Counted from the stretch's first letter, positions 1 to 61,370 are shown. The stretch is 64,000 bases of DNA from Baylisascaris procyonis (GCA_037389465.1 JAZARR010000231.1:2914001-2978000); one strand, 5' to 3'. The notes: a model not told the origin generated them from the sequence alone. Program-made: numbers and translations.

Positions 1-3000
1 TGGCAACGATATATTATTGCTCACTTAGCCGAAATTTTATTAAATTTTTAAAAAATTATCTGAATGGAATTTTTTCAAAAACAATTTTTTTTGCATAAAA
101 GCTCTCCCACTGAAAATTAACCTCTACATGGTACTTCGAAAAGAATTTTCTTTGAACAATTGACAAACTAATTTATTGAACACCTAAAAGTTCTCTCTCA
201 TTCTCACTCATATTTTTTTCTCATTCAACTTGCGAGCTGTCGCCAAAAAAAAAACAAAACAACAAAACAACATTGATTGCTACCGCTCATTTTGGTGTGC
301 CTCTTAGGGGCCCCATCACTCAAACAACGCTTTGTTTGCTTTTCGATGACTCATGCAACCGTTTGCCATCACATTGCATCGCTCTTTTGCACGTAAGAAT
401 TTTTCGATAGTTTAGGAGAAAATTGATCATTTTCGCGATTTTTTTCGCCCAAATTTTCAATCACAAATAGCGAAATTTCTAGGGGAATAGCGAAAAGAAT
501 GCAACAAAAAAATGAATCGACTTATTGCCTTAAGTGAAAATGTAAGTTCAGAAATTATTTGATTAATTAAAATAAAATAATCGGCTAAAAGAATTTCGAT
601 AATATTAAAATAACGAATCGAATAGAATAATCTTTACTTTGCGATAATTTCTTATTTAAGGCCCTTTAAACGTGCATCACAAAAAGCAACTTCCTTTCAT
701 TGCAAGAGGTGGGAGGGGGAGGGAGAGGAAAGAGTGATATAAGTCCATAAATATAGTGAGAGGAAAGTAAATTAAGTGGGATTTTTATACGCGTTTCAGA
801 AGAAACGAAATCAAAGTGAAATCAAATTTTTTTATTTTTCACTCTCTCCCTCCTCCCATTCTCTGTTGCAAAAATTAATAACGCATTATGACGTCCCCCT
901 CCTCTTCTTATACTAGGATATACCTCCGATCGTCCTAATTGGAAGGTGCCCTTAAGTACCCGCTTCTCCCTCGCCATGGCGCTCATAAGTAAGACCGACA
1001 GATCCTCAGAAAGTGAACCTTTCTATACGCTCTATCAACTTTCTCTTTCGACGAGAGGGGCAGCACTACCGATGACCATCAGCAATTTCACTTCAATAGC
1101 CTCAATGCTATAAGAAATCAGTAAAGAACTCGTCCCAAATCTCATGCGACCACATCTGCCAGGATAGAGCATGGCTGATACATAATATTTCTACGAAAAT
1201 TTGCATAAAAATATATAAAAATAAGTGACTTTCTAATCATCGCATTCAACGATAATTTCATATTATACGATTCTTAACGAAAAAAAAACCTCAAAAAATG
1301 TTTAGTTTTTATTGTAAACGTTTTCTTCTTAAATCGTTTAGCTAAGCAATGTCATCGATCGTAGCGAAAAATTTCCAATATTCTTTGTGTGGTCCATATT
1401 ATTGAAGCCTATAGGTTTTAAGAATTTATTTCAGTCCTTTTTCAACAGTAAAGATTTTTTTTACAAAAAAGGCGCAAAGTAAATTACAAAATTACCCCTC
1501 AATAATAAATTCTTTTAAAAGTTTTCATTTCAAAATTTACAAATGCAACTAAATAATACTTCTAAAATTTTGTTGCATAATACGGTAGAAAACGTTTTTA
1601 ACTATAAGCGATATTCACATTATGCATTAAGTGATGATAATAATGCGATAAACAATTTAAAAAACAGAACAGCAGAAAAATATGTTTGATTAAATCGGTA
1701 GGAAATGCTTATTCTACGTTATCTAATAGTCGAATATATAGAAAAGAATTTACCCAAAAATATTTCATAGGAGATAAATAGAAAAATTGGGAAAGAAATT
1801 TTGCAATTTAATGAGCATATTAATTTCGGCACTATCTACTCAATAATTCACACAGCGCATTCTAGCGCCGACTAAAGCGATTTTGGATTTTTAGAGGGAA
1901 TTTTGCGCCCATCTCATTCAATTTTCTTGAGATGTTAGTACCACGATCTTAACTACCGCCTGAATGATGATAGACTGATCACAGATCTTAGGTCATTACT
2001 AGTCGGGACCCGAGTCCCGACCAGTTATAAGGACCCAATCCATTACTGGTCATCGTGGAATCGAATTTTCCACGATATCTATAAATTAACATCCCTATCG
2101 TCATTTATATTTTATTTCTAGAGCGAAAAACCCCATATAGAAAAGTATTTTATGAAAATAACAATAATAAAAATAAGTCATACTTTTTTCTATTCATTCT
2201 CCTTATTTCAACAAACTTTTCTATAAAAAACTCTCATAAAAATTTATAACCGTGGGGTTTTATTTTCAAAGTTGTACGATATTCTTTCGACATATTGTCG
2301 AGAATCTTCACTAAGTGAAGATTGATTTATATGAATTGATTCTAGTTGAGCATGTAGAATTATGAAATATATAAATGATATTTCATTTAAGCAATCGAAT
2401 CAACGCATACACTTATAATGCCATATTTGACGTAGGGGAAATAAAATACACTACGTATAAAATGTCTAGACATCTACAGAAAGCAAAGTGCCGCTTATAT
2501 ATTCGGCTGGAAGGAAATACTCAACAGCTGTCAGCAAGAAATATTTTCAGCTAGGATGTTTAGTAATGACATCGCATTAAATTTCCCTATTATTTGACCT
2601 GTAATGAATGCTTATCGACATAAAAGGCTATGCACTATTCACTAATATTATGACTAATAGATTAAAGGCAAACAAATCATCTTTTAGAAAAGAAAAAAAT
2701 AAGATAAAATGCAGAATCTGAGTGACTAATGATAGGATTCGAACAAATTACTATTGTAATACCTAAAAAGGTAAAAAGTACAGGTGTGGTATTGTTTGCA
2801 TAAACCATAATGAATTAATAAAATAATAAAAAAAAATGAACAGGTGAAATTTTAAAATATTCTCAACAATTATGAAAAAAATTCAAAATACCACACCAAT
2901 TACGACGTCATTCAAGTATCTCGATTACTGAAAGTGTGAAAATGTGCTTATCATTACTATCATTACTCAACTAATCACTGATCAGGAGCATCGAAAATGG

Positions 3001-4705
3001 TGTACAATGAGACGTAATTGTTATGCCTATCTACTGGAATCCACTATCTAGGCATGCTTAATAACAATAAAATATGCATATAAATATACATTGGAATATA
3101 TTCTCATCGCGTGATCCCTATGCATATATACAGTGACAATGTAGTCATTCTAATTAAATATGCTAACGAACTTATCAATTGCTTATCAATTTGCACTTAT
3201 CGCGCTTAACATATTCTTCAATTGAATGTACAACGAAGAATTATGAAATGTATATTTTTGACAGCCGTATATTATTGACAGCTGTTCAAAAACGGGTTCC
3301 TCAATGAGCTAATATTGTTCATGTGTAATGCAATATTGTTTCTATGCAATGCAATATATCGAGTTGAAATACTATATAAAATTGGAAAGTTTTTCTTTGA
3401 AAAATATTAAAAAAAAATACTATAAAACTGAAATGCTAAAATTTTTCTAAATTGCACTATTTGTGTGAGAATGAAAACTTTATGCAAAATGATCAACGAT
3501 AGTTTTCACTTTTTTTAATGTGAGAAAATTGCGAAACGAAGAGAACGAAACAAACAGAAAAAAAAAAATTTGGCGCCGCTTGCAAAAGAAAAAAGAAATA
3601 GAAACTTGAGATTATAAGTGGCAACCGCTGCACAACGTAGCATTTGTATGACATAGCAAATGAGTGCACCATTGATTGACGGCCAAGAGAGAGACTCAAG
3701 AGTGGATAGTGCAGCGGGGAATGGCGATGCAACTCTTATTCCTCGTTGCTATTAGCAGGGATCGGCAAATTTCAATCTTACAGCGGATATACCTAGTGCA
3801 CTTTAATCTAACCTAAACTTGCTTAATGGGGAGGGAAAAATGGGAATGGGGAGCTAAGCTGTACGATGGACAACTCCGAATATGTGCAAGTGAGACGTGG
3901 AAAATCAGTTTTTTTTCCCAACATTTTTCGAGGTAAAAAAAAACCTGTCGAAAAAAAAACCTATCGATATTTTGGCACAAATCATCGTACTAACTCTTTC
4001 CAATGCAAATTTTCACGCCTTATAATCAAATGTAAGTGGTCAAGATTGTAGAACGAAAATGATGAAATTTAAGCAGTGGACAATAGAGCCGCAAATCTCA
4101 ACAATTCTTTCTTAAAGGTTGATTTTAATTAAAAACCTATATCCTTTTTTTTAAATATTAAATATTAAATGAATAAAATAAAAGAACAAATATAGGTCAG
4201 TTCTAATAATGTTGTATTAGCGAGAATCCGTATAAATTTTTTCCCCAGCTTAAGCTATATTTTGTAGTTTTAATAAAGTAGAAAAAATAAGCCACAACAA
4301 TCGGAGATTGCTTCACATTCACTCTACTGAATTTGATCTTTGATCTTCACTAAAAGCAGCGCACATTCGACAAACATTATTTATTGCGGTTTATATATTT
4401 ATCGCTATATTTTACGCTCATAGCAAATATACGTTATTGATTTTGTCAGCGAATAATTTTGTCACTAGTTGAGGGCATTTTTTTTGGCATTGTTGAAATG
4501 TCTTATTTCGGCACTCATCTGTAAAATATTTTTACGTTTCTTTCATTGGCACATAATTTTTTAAAATTGCCATCGTTATATGGAAAGTGACGTTGAGTAG
4601 CAATGACAAGCGCAATCAAGCAGCAATGCACACAATTGCTTAGGGTTCGAGGCAGTCGCCAGAACCGACGGTGAACGCGAAATAGTGCCAGTCAAGGTGA
4701 AGGGG
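1..4705. other. Non-coding AT-rich DNA, no gene recognised
   Basis: Only short open frames broken by stops occur, none resembling a protein family or carrying a convincing exon. A purine/G-rich tract lies at 708-731 and a short GC-rich hairpin at 1998-2025. The rest is A/T-rich with frequent T- and A-runs. Confidence 0.6.
1998..2025. repeat. GC-rich hairpin in AT-rich surroundings
   Basis: ACTAGTCGGGAC (1998-2009) and GTCCCGACCAGT (2014-2025) are inverted copies with one mismatch and a 4-nt loop (CCGA). The stem core of eight G/C-rich pairs is perfect. No flanking poly-T or gene context indicates a function. Confidence 0.7.
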
Positions 4706-4917
4706 GTGGTTGCAGGGGAGTGGTTGCAGAAGGAGACAAGAGATGCAGGACCGCACCTGTGGCTGCAGGAGTGGGCAAGATGCAGGACTGCACCTGTGGC
4801 TGCAGGAGGGGTCAAGATGCAGGACTGCACCTGTGGTTGCAGAGGGGTCAAGATGCAGGACTGCACCTGTGTTGGAGGAGGGGACAACAGATGCAGGACT
4901 GCACCTGCGTGTTTCAG
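4706..4917 (+). repeat. Minisatellite, about 37-bp unit
   Basis: GATGCAGGACTGCACCTGTG begins at 4742 (one mismatch), 4779, 4816, 4852 and, with later divergence, 4890, giving periods of 37, 37, 36 and 38 bp. A degenerate partial copy precedes it from about 4706. The block is clearly more GC-rich than its surroundings. Open frames in all three plus frames and on the minus strand here are products of the repeat, not genes. Confidence 0.92.
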
Positions 4918-7029
4918 TATTTAAAGCACCTAACTGAAAACTCACTGCAGAGTTAATCGTAATCGACAACTATTTCATCGCAAACGAATCACTCTCACTA
5001 TTACTTTCAATATCTTTAGCGAGTTATGCAAATTTCCTACATGCAAATTTTAATGCAACTTCATTCAAATTTTCTAAATGCAATATTCTATTGCCATCAA
5101 TTCAATAAGTCAACTAATCATGGGAAAAAAACTTATCAACGTCAAAGCGTGACATAAAAAAACACATATTTACTATGATCACTCATATCGTTCTTATCTA
5201 TTATATTTGTTTCTATCATTGAATCTGTTAGCGCTCAACTTTATAAGATACTCACCTCGTCTTCCCTCGAATTTGTCCACCTCATTCATCGAAATTTTCG
5301 TTGTTTCGCCGTTTCTGAGCGTTAATTGCAACACTCTGCAATTAATCATCGCAAATAAATTTACAATGCAAAATTTACATTTGATTTACAATAAAATTCG
5401 CATTGCAATGCAAAGAAATTTATGTATTAGCACATCTATACCACCTCAGAATAACAAGAATGTCGTCGAATTACTTCATTTGGGGTCGTCGAATCATCAC
5501 CTTCAACTTATGCCGCAGTTGCTGCTTTTTTTTTGCAAATCGAATATAAAGGAATCTTTCAATGTCATAAACTTTATGCATATAACTTCTAACCGTGCCC
5601 ATAATCACTCTATCATTTTATAAATATCTGAGTAAAAGCTGAAGAAAAAAATTTCGATCGGGTAAATTCCCAATATACGTCACTAAAAATGCCCAATTAT
5701 GAGTGTTCCCGTCTTCTGGCCCAAAAATATCAACTATAAAATTTAAAAATTCTAATTTTTATTTTTGTTTAAAATTCTACCGAATAAGAAAATTGCACCA
5801 AGTAATGGAAAAAAATTCTGCTAAGAATTTATCGAAAAATTACAAAAATTTATTTTCAAATTTTTACGATTCAACAATACAATTCGATGCATTATTCAAA
5901 TTATCCTTACAAAGAATTTTTTAATAATTCTCTCATTTCATAAAATCTCCTTTCGACAAAGATAAACTTAACATTACACATTATAAATAGATGTTAGAAT
6001 CTCCATTTTTTTTTCTTTTCTTTTTTTTCGATAATCACGTGACAGCTCCCATATTCCTCTCATGATTCAGCGTTGATCATATTTGCGTTACGAATTTCTC
6101 TGTTCCCTAATCCTATACGTTGAGCGTTCTCTTTTTTTTCCCCTTTAATGTCTTTCGTCTTTGCAACTCTCTAGCAAATTCACTCATATATACGAATGAT
6201 TTCTTTCTCTGCAACTCTATCGTTTTACTGAACTCTCTCACCAATCAAATGCATATGCTAAAGTGTGTGTGCTCATCGCACGCACGAACCAATGCGCAAT
6301 GAACACGACAAGCACGCACGCACGCGTGAATCAAGAGTTCATTGGCGTTCCGCTCACGCAAAACTATCTGCATTGCTGCTTACTTTTGCGCTTATTTTGG
6401 GGGGTTTAATGTGAAATCGAGTTTTTTTTTCTCCAAAAAAAGTCGAATATTAGTAATCACTAATTTAGCAATTTAAAATTATTTGAAAAAATTTTCAAAA
6501 CGCTATTATTTGTGTATCCGGAAAATTCAACAACTTCCTAAATGCTTTAACGCATTTATGCTCATCCCTACTAAATGTCATATTTTATATTCATCACGTG
6601 ATACGATGAAATCATTCAGCTTGAATCGATTTGAAAATGAGACCTAACTAGTCTTACCCTCAGACTACAATTACGGAAGTGTCCATTCATTTACACTTAA
6701 GTTCATCCAAAATCGGTTTCACTAATGGTATCCGATCGTTTCTGCACATTATACAAACTGCTTTTGAACGATGCAAGAAAGATGAAAAAGAGGAGGGAGA
6801 TGGGTATATGAGAAATTTTACGCATATCAACGAAACCACACCGATTAAGAAATTTAGGTGACAACAAAACCAGTTGGGTCGAAAAATTTTTACTAATTAG
6901 TGCCTTGCACTTCCTCAAAAATAGGAGGATCGAGTCAAAAATTGCTATGGAAGGGCGTCTTTACTGTTCGTCATTGCAGCAGCCAAACTAACTCGGGCTA
7001 TAGCGGTTTTCGCATTGAAACTACCCAGC
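4918..7029. other. Non-coding AT-rich DNA, no gene recognised
   Basis: Open frames such as the one at 5207-5623 have no recognisable domain, no exon signals and composition like the surrounding DNA. A short (ACGC)n-like patch occurs near 6310-6325. Nothing else is identifiable. Confidence 0.55.
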
Positions 7030-7041
7030 AAACAAGTACAA

Positions 7042-7150
7042 AAATGAAACATGAATATAAATATAAATATGAATGCAAATATAAATATAAACATAAATAC
7101 AAATAACATAAATATAAATATAAATAAATACAAGCACAACTATAAACATA

Positions 7151-7196
<46 letters not shown>

Positions 7197-7300
7197 TTTA
7201 TGTTTATATTCGTGTTTACATTTACCTGCATTTATATTTATATTTGTGTTATTGCTATTTATATTTGTATTTATACTTACATTTATATTTATATTTTATC
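7042..7300. repeat. Inverted A/T-rich array around a (TA)n core
   Basis: Left arm 7042-7153 is a degenerate ATAAAT/ATAAAC array. A pure TA tract occupies 7154-7193. The right arm 7194-7300 is the same array in reverse-complement form (TTTATATTTATA, GTTTATGTTTATATT). Next to the TA core the arms pair well (ATAAACATAAAC on the left, GTGTTTATGTTTAT on the right). Long (TA)-centred palindromes of this kind can extrude as cruciforms. Confidence 0.85.
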
Positions 7301-8940
7301 TGTATAAGCAAAACTCAAGACGCCTTCAATCGTTGTTGATTGATACTGAACAGGCAAAAACTCTTCAAGACCTCATTAACTCTGTAAAACTTGTAGTACC
7401 AAAAGCCGTGATGAAAATTTACATAATGAGAGTGGAGGGGCTGGGAGGTCATTCACCGGTCAGTTAGACTGCCGCAATGAGTTCACGAACCAAAACTACG
7501 TGCCAGACAAACAAACCTGAACGCGAGCGCAAACAGACAGCACGCTTCCAATTATCTTTTTACAAAAAACATCTACTGCAATATCGGCACAATATACTTT
7601 TCTGAGTGGCACAGGTCTACGATTGGACCTCACACGCTGGTCATTCTCTTATGGGAAAATTGAAAAGTGCACTAAATAGGCTGGCACGATATGTGATTTT
7701 TGTAATCCCTGTCATATTAACCAGTATTGTTAATAAAATATAGTAAATACTTATAAAAATATAATAAATGTAAAAAGTATTACATAATAACACTAACCTC
7801 ATCGGCATGTCTGCTTTCTTCCAGCGGTGGAATTCGAGCTCATTCTACCACCGTACTTCATTTGCTAAACCTATAAGTAGAGCTTGTAACCCAAGAATGT
7901 GAGAAGAACACTAATAAACCCTAATATGCTGTAAAGACGTCTGACACTAACGACTAATAAAACCTCCACTGCAAATATATCGTTACGCATATAGACGTAT
8001 CTAATTGCTGCGATATAACTATCTTACAACTTAGATTATTATATTCTAATAATTTGAGAGATAAATAATAGTATGCGTGACAATAACTATCATAAAAAGA
8101 TTATATAAAATCGAATACTAAATATTGGAAACCAAAGGAACGTATTAAAGTAATCTTAATCAAAAAGATTGAAAATGAAATAAAAGAAGTTAAAAATTTT
8201 GTGTAACATAAATATGCTAGTGATGCTAGTGAAAATCGTTGATAAAATGAAACAAAAAGAATCTAAAAGGTTTTGACTAAATATATCAATAATATTGAGG
8301 AATATTGTGCAGAAGGCTATATTAAAATGCAAAAGTGAAGAGTTATATAAAAATGGAAGAACAATAATAAAAGAAAATCAAAGCCTAAGAGCAGTTTAAT
8401 AGAAGAAACGAGTATAAGAACCAGAGTACGTATGTTTAGAATATATTTAGAAAACACGATAAGATCCAAAATACGAAGCTAAAAACTCGTATAGCGTAAG
8501 ATAAAGCAAGAACACGACCGCTCGATACGATGATGATAACTGAGCAATAGACCTCAGTTGCCTATGTTAACGGCATCGACCTCATAGTAGTAATCCCGCG
8601 TAGAACAATATTTAACCACAGAGCAGTATTTATATGATCTACGTTCAATGTCAAACCTATCGAAACCAAGCGAATAACAATTAATGTTCACTAAAAGATT
8701 CTAACGAAGGAATAGTAATATAAGAATATCGTAATAGAAATGCTATAACTAACATATAGATATCATATGACAATATAAAAATGTAAAAATTACACAAATA
8801 ATTCCTAATTTAAGATATATTTATATTAAAGAACAATATTGCATCATTGCTAATGTAGTATTGGGGAGTGTTAATCAAAAAATCTTTATATATATGGTCA
8901 AAGTGATCTTACTATGAAACGCCAAGACCTGCGTAGAACA
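7301..8940. other. Non-coding AT-rich DNA, no gene recognised
   Basis: Dense stop codons occur in all frames and no exon or RNA gene is recognised. The part from about 8500 to 8940 adjoins the reverse-transcriptase remnant and could be its decayed 3' side. Confidence 0.5.
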
Positions 8941-8999
8941 CTCCCTTAGGCAGGCATCGTTAATAAGCGTAAGAAACCAAAGTACGTAAAAGATGTCAT

Positions 9000-9700
9000 A
9001 GACCAATTTTCAATACCCTATCTATTAGGGTAGACTAACTGATACATATGTAACCTCGATCACTAGTGAATCTCTATAAATTAATTTAGCAATACTCTGA
9101 AAGTGATCGCTATTGAATATCAGTAAATCATCAACGTATCTACAGCGTCTACAGATAAACGTTAAATATCTGAAACTATCTACAGCAGAGAGCAAATAAA
9201 ACGTTAAATCTTGGCATATTTTTATATTCCCTAACGAACAAGGTGAGATCAACTATATCAGGACTGGTATTTCCTCCCAAGCGCATAAACCCATGCAAAG
9301 ATTCCAGATATTGGTTTAACATACTAAACGTTTTCTTGTAGTTACAGAAATACCTGCTAATTATTTTATCGTAAGAGAGAAACTTTTGAATCCTAGGGGC
9401 TTTATGAGTAATTTTGACCAACCCGCTTTTGATGGCACTATTATTAAATATACGCAGCCAAGTCCAGGGAATTGCGTATGAAACTTATAGCATTTCTTAT
9501 TTGCCCCTATATTTTGTGCAGTTTTAAATACATTTCTGTGGATTATGCACAATTTATAAAGAAAACTGATTGCATGTTTGATGCTCTTACTCTTGTTAAG
9601 TATGGTAAAATACAATAAATGCACGAAATATATCTCCGTTAGTAAAGACTCCGACCAACAAAATAAGGTTTTCGTCACTAATGATAGAATTACCAAATTT
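9000..9700 (-). mobile_element. Decayed reverse transcriptase remnant (YVDD box)
   Basis: On the minus strand, three short frames in succession look like one broken protein. Around 9170-9025 the peptide RYVDDLLIFNSDHFQSIA then KLIYRDSLVIEVT has the catalytic YVDD box of reverse transcriptases and the spacing seen in retroelements with RYVDD/RYIDDLL-type boxes. Upstream, 9421-9176 reads SYDKIISRYFCNYKKTFSML and 9696-9361 another shifted frame. Frameshifts and stops show it is dead. Class is uncertain: the box and following residues suggest a Penelope-like or related element rather than a Ty3/gypsy element. Target-site duplications were not identified. Confidence 0.5.
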
Positions 9701-9884
9701 TCCTAGAAATATTTTTAACTGCGACTAATGTCCCCTCCCCTCTTCAACTTGGTACTTCGATCACTTCAACATATCATGACACAGCATAACACAAGACAAG
9801 CAGGGAACACACCTGAATGGCACTTTTAGCCGTTTACGAAATGGATCTTAGCACATTCAGTTCATATAAGGGAAAGAACCAAAT

Positions 9885-10070
9885 TTACTTACGAACCTGT
9901 TTAGTGAAGCTAGTTGGGGTTGGCGCTACCTCACCCTTATCATCGCCATTTATAGGAGTGAAACACCAACGAATGTCATCCTTAATGTTCCAATTTTTCG
10001 ACCCCTTCCGACCTGAAAATCGTCCCCCCATGAAATAGAAGTGATAAGGAGTCGACCACCTATCTAACAA
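9885..10070 (-). pseudogene. Short open segment of elevated GC, unidentified
   Basis: The minus-strand frame reads RWSTPYHFYFMGGRFSGRKG, then KNWNIKDDIRWCFTPINGDD and GEVAPTPTSFTKQ. A possible acceptor (TTGTTAG) precedes it and a GTTCGTAAGT donor-like sequence follows. Base composition is richer in G+C than its neighbours and it lies just upstream of the reverse transcriptase remnant in the same orientation. It may be another part of that element or a lone exon. No family is recognised. Confidence 0.2.
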
Positions 10071-12156
10071 CGCTGTTATTACCTATACGAGTCATCGATA
10101 CAGTGAACATGCCTCCTTTAACCCAAATCTCGTGACAAAATAATAATTAATGGAATTCGCGTAAAGAGAATATGTACATCCAGATTCATAGAATATTGCC
10201 GAACATTGAACACAACACTGCCAGAGCATCTTGTTCCCTAATCGTCCGTTACGACATCGTCCGTTCAGGCAAGGAAGACATTAAATTCCACAACAAATTC
10301 AGCATTGCATCCATTGATGATGCTGTGTGAAAATCTTTGATCCTTGCAACACATCAACATATTCAGCGTTTAGGCTTTATTTCAATGTCCTCGTTCACTT
10401 CATTCATCTACTTGATCTGTTTCTAGGATTTAATCAATTCTCACATTTTTCCCATACTTTCAATTCGTCAACTAAACTTTTAGATAACTTCAATCCGAAA
10501 TTACAACTTTAGACTAGTTCACTTCAAAAAACAAACTTGCTATAAAACCTATAAATCTAAACAAACTTTCAAGCTTGTTGATGAATAAAACATTATTGTA
10601 ACATCGGTAAATTCCTTTCACTACCTTACCTATTCTAAACAATCTTGGATATTCTAGTCGCATTCTTAACACAACAATTATTTCGAGATACATCAGAGCG
10701 GCTAGAACACAATTATTTCGAGATGCAAAACAACGCATAAATTTAATGTTTTTATGAAACGCCTCTAATTAAACCACAATTACTGTAGAATAAGACGTTT
10801 GCAATTCATTGAACGAAAAGAAACGGAAACGAGGACAACATAAAACATTGCCGCACAATGATATAATATGCAAATAAAAACAACCCCACTAGATGAGAAC
10901 GATAAAATACCTCTGGCACTTGAAACGTACCTCGATAATATCTAAATAGCCACCCAACCTCACTCCTCCCCATCCCCCCCCCCTCCTTCTATAAGATTTC
11001 AGGTTTCTGAAGTAGTCAAGCATCTGGTTGATGGCAAACACTTTCAACACATAAGCGATATCATTAACTAAACATTTTGCAGATAGGCGCTACTCTTTTA
11101 AAGAGCATACAAAACTCATAACATTATTAAATATGAAGTACGATGTGCTGTCTGCGTACGTCATCACCATTTGCCTTTGGAACTACTCAAATCTAATTAA
11201 AAGGGAATCCACGAATTTCATTCACACCTACCCTTTGAGATTCTTTCTCTATTTCAACATACAATACATTATATGGAATGAAAAAAATAATAGTAAACAA
11301 ATTATTCAAAAAAATCAACAGATGAATCAAAAAATTATCAATAAAAAGCATCAATTAATCAATTAATATATGGCTAAACAATTTCCTTATTAATTCCGAT
11401 ATAATAATTAAAATATTTAAATAAAACAATAATAATTAAATACATCGAATGAAGAAGTCACCGAATTACACACGTAAAGCGATAAACGGAAGCGAAGCTT
11501 CAACCAATATTTCCGATCTAATTATAATAATACTCAAATGTAAACTTAAAACTTTATTTCATCAAGGAAATATTTCTATAAAATTTCCAATTTTCTCCTT
11601 AAAAGGGCTCATGAATTTCATTGCTAGAAGCACATCTACGAAAATTATTATAAATTAAGCGTTTTTAGGAATGAAATTATAATTAAAACCTAGTTCGCCT
11701 TGTTGCAATCATTGGATTACCCACCCGATCGACACAACACTATTGATCGATCGACTTCAGCTCAAGTACTCTTCAGCATCAACAGATGATCACCTTCTTT
11801 TAAATAATCAAGATTAAAGCCATTGATCTAGTTAAAAATAAAGCGCTAATTATGGAAGACCGAAAAATTTGTCGAAAATTGATGAAAAACATATAGCGAG
11901 AATATGCACAAACATAAAATTCTTCTTGAGAAATAACAGAAGGATGCCATCGGTTATAGTGAATCACCGCATTCAAAATTCGAATGCAATAAAAGAATCC
12001 AAAATAGCATCCTAATATCACTTACAAAATTAGATCCTTATGGCCGTTATATACATCACTGTAATTTTAAACATTTCAAACTATTTTTGTGCATCAATTA
12101 CAGCCTCAGTATAGCATTCGAATGGAACACATTCATTAAAATAAACAATGAAAATA
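10071..12156. other. Probable 3' flank and UTR of the RhoGEF gene, otherwise empty
   Basis: No other gene is recognised. The part nearest 12156 should be the 3' UTR. A pyrimidine tract lies at 10954-10989 and A/T-rich simple sequence at 11280-11440. Confidence 0.5.
11553..11558 (-). promoter_or_regulatory. Possible polyadenylation signal of the RhoGEF gene
   Basis: TTTATT on the plus strand reads AATAAA on the minus strand, and it is the first exact copy downstream of the stop at 12157. The hexamer is frequent by chance in AT-rich DNA and no cleavage site can be seen, so this is only a candidate. Confidence 0.25.
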
Positions 12157-59703
<47,547 letters not shown>

Positions 59704-61370
59704 CTATAATAATCACCAACATCATACAGCAAAGAATTTGTTATAGTACAACTTGATAGATAATATATGTTACAAAAGTCGTTAAGAAAAAGAACATTGA
59801 GATATAAAAAATAAAAAAAAAAACATTATAAAAGGATAGCTGAAGAGATGGATTGATGATAAATTTTCGAAAAAAAAATTACAATTAGTTATTGGAAAAT
59901 TAAAAATTTCAACGCCAAAACAAAACATTCCAGCTCATCTTGCCTATTATGAAAAGAAACTAGACTTCATTGCTTTTTCAATGTTCCTTTCTCATATCAT
60001 TCGTTTGCTTTGAAAATTTTGCATAAATTTTGAGGGCTCAAAACGAAAAGACTAAATAAAATTTCCCATATTCTATCGAAAAAAAATTTCAAATTAAATT
60101 TCAATGAGGTGAGAATAATTCCTAATTGAATTAAATAAACGATCAAAATGGTCCCAATTACTGGAATCCTAACTGATCAGCAGCTATTGATTCAGGCGGC
60201 AGTTGATTGCTTCCAGTTAACAGCAATGATCGAATGGAAGCTATTAAATAAGAGATTCATTATGCCTCATAATGGAATGCTTTTAGTATTCATTAACAGG
60301 CAAGCAATTTTTTTTTGCGAATTCTTTTATCTTCAATTTTGTATGCACATCATCAAATCTGATGTGAAAAAAAAGGAAATCAAGTTTTCGCTATAACTGC
60401 TCGTTTAGACTTATCGGCCAATCAGAATAGCGAAATGTTTAGTGCCGCCGGCGAAAGAACATCTAATGAAACGAAATGCGCGTCAATAGCGAACTAGTCG
60501 AAATATTCGATAAAAAGCGAATGGTACCGTCGATTTGCAAAATATAACGATGTATATAAATAATAAGATAAAAGTTGGAAGTGGACAAAATGAGATTCTC
60601 TTCTCAATTATTTAAGGACATAATAAATATAGAAGATATAAGGGAATATTTACACAAATCTCATATCTACTTTTCTTTCATCTCAATTCTCTCTCATCTT
60701 ATGCTGAAAAACTGATAGAGGAAACTACATGAAAAATTAAAGGAAAACATTCAGATATGATGGAAAAGATAAAAACAACAAAAAAATGAAAAGAGAGATC
60801 AAGGAATCTATTCACTCATATTTCAAAAACATTAATAAGACATAAGCGATAATCATTATTGAATTTAAAAATTACACAGCAAAAAAAAGAACACAAAAAT
60901 CGAAATAGTTCGTTCTATGAATATTTTAAAATATATCCAAAAGCTATAGAAAACGATTTCGGAGTTAAAAATGCTTCCAAGTTTTACGTCATTTGAATCC
61001 CTTCGATAATTTCTTCAGCACAAATAAACTGCCACTTCGCATATGTAAATTTTCAAAAATGCGCTTTGTTAAAAAGCTTCAAAAATTTGACATCATCGGC
61101 AGAGAAAATTAAACTAGGAGAATCAATAAGCAGCGATATGGGTGGGGTGGGGGATGGGGGGAGAGGAGAAAGGAGCCGTACTTCATAAAGAATAATGCTT
61201 ACCCTAAAAACTTATGCAAAGTTCGTACTTCAACCCTGTCATGACATTTATGACAGGTACCTTAGTGCTCACATTCCACACATGGACAAGCTAAATTTAT
61301 TCGACCTCATGGTTCCATACCCTCTCATGAGAAAAAGAGGCGAAATTTTATTAAGCGCAAATCGATTGCA
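59704..61370 (-). other. RhoGEF intron between last visible exon and satellite
   Basis: AT-rich DNA with no convincing exon. A G-rich tract lies at about 61139-61170. An 8-bp inverted repeat, CCTGTCAT and ATGACAGG with a 7-nt loop, lies near 61236-61258. Open frames at 60148-60396 and 61195-61377 on the plus strand lack family features. Confidence 0.55.

Noticed and set aside
4576..4969. Five overlapping Cys/Pro-rich open frames
   Set aside because: All arise from the 37-bp minisatellite, open in several frames on both strands.
5207..5623. 138-codon plus-strand open frame
   Set aside because: AT-biased composition, no domain, no splice or start context, not distinguishable from chance.
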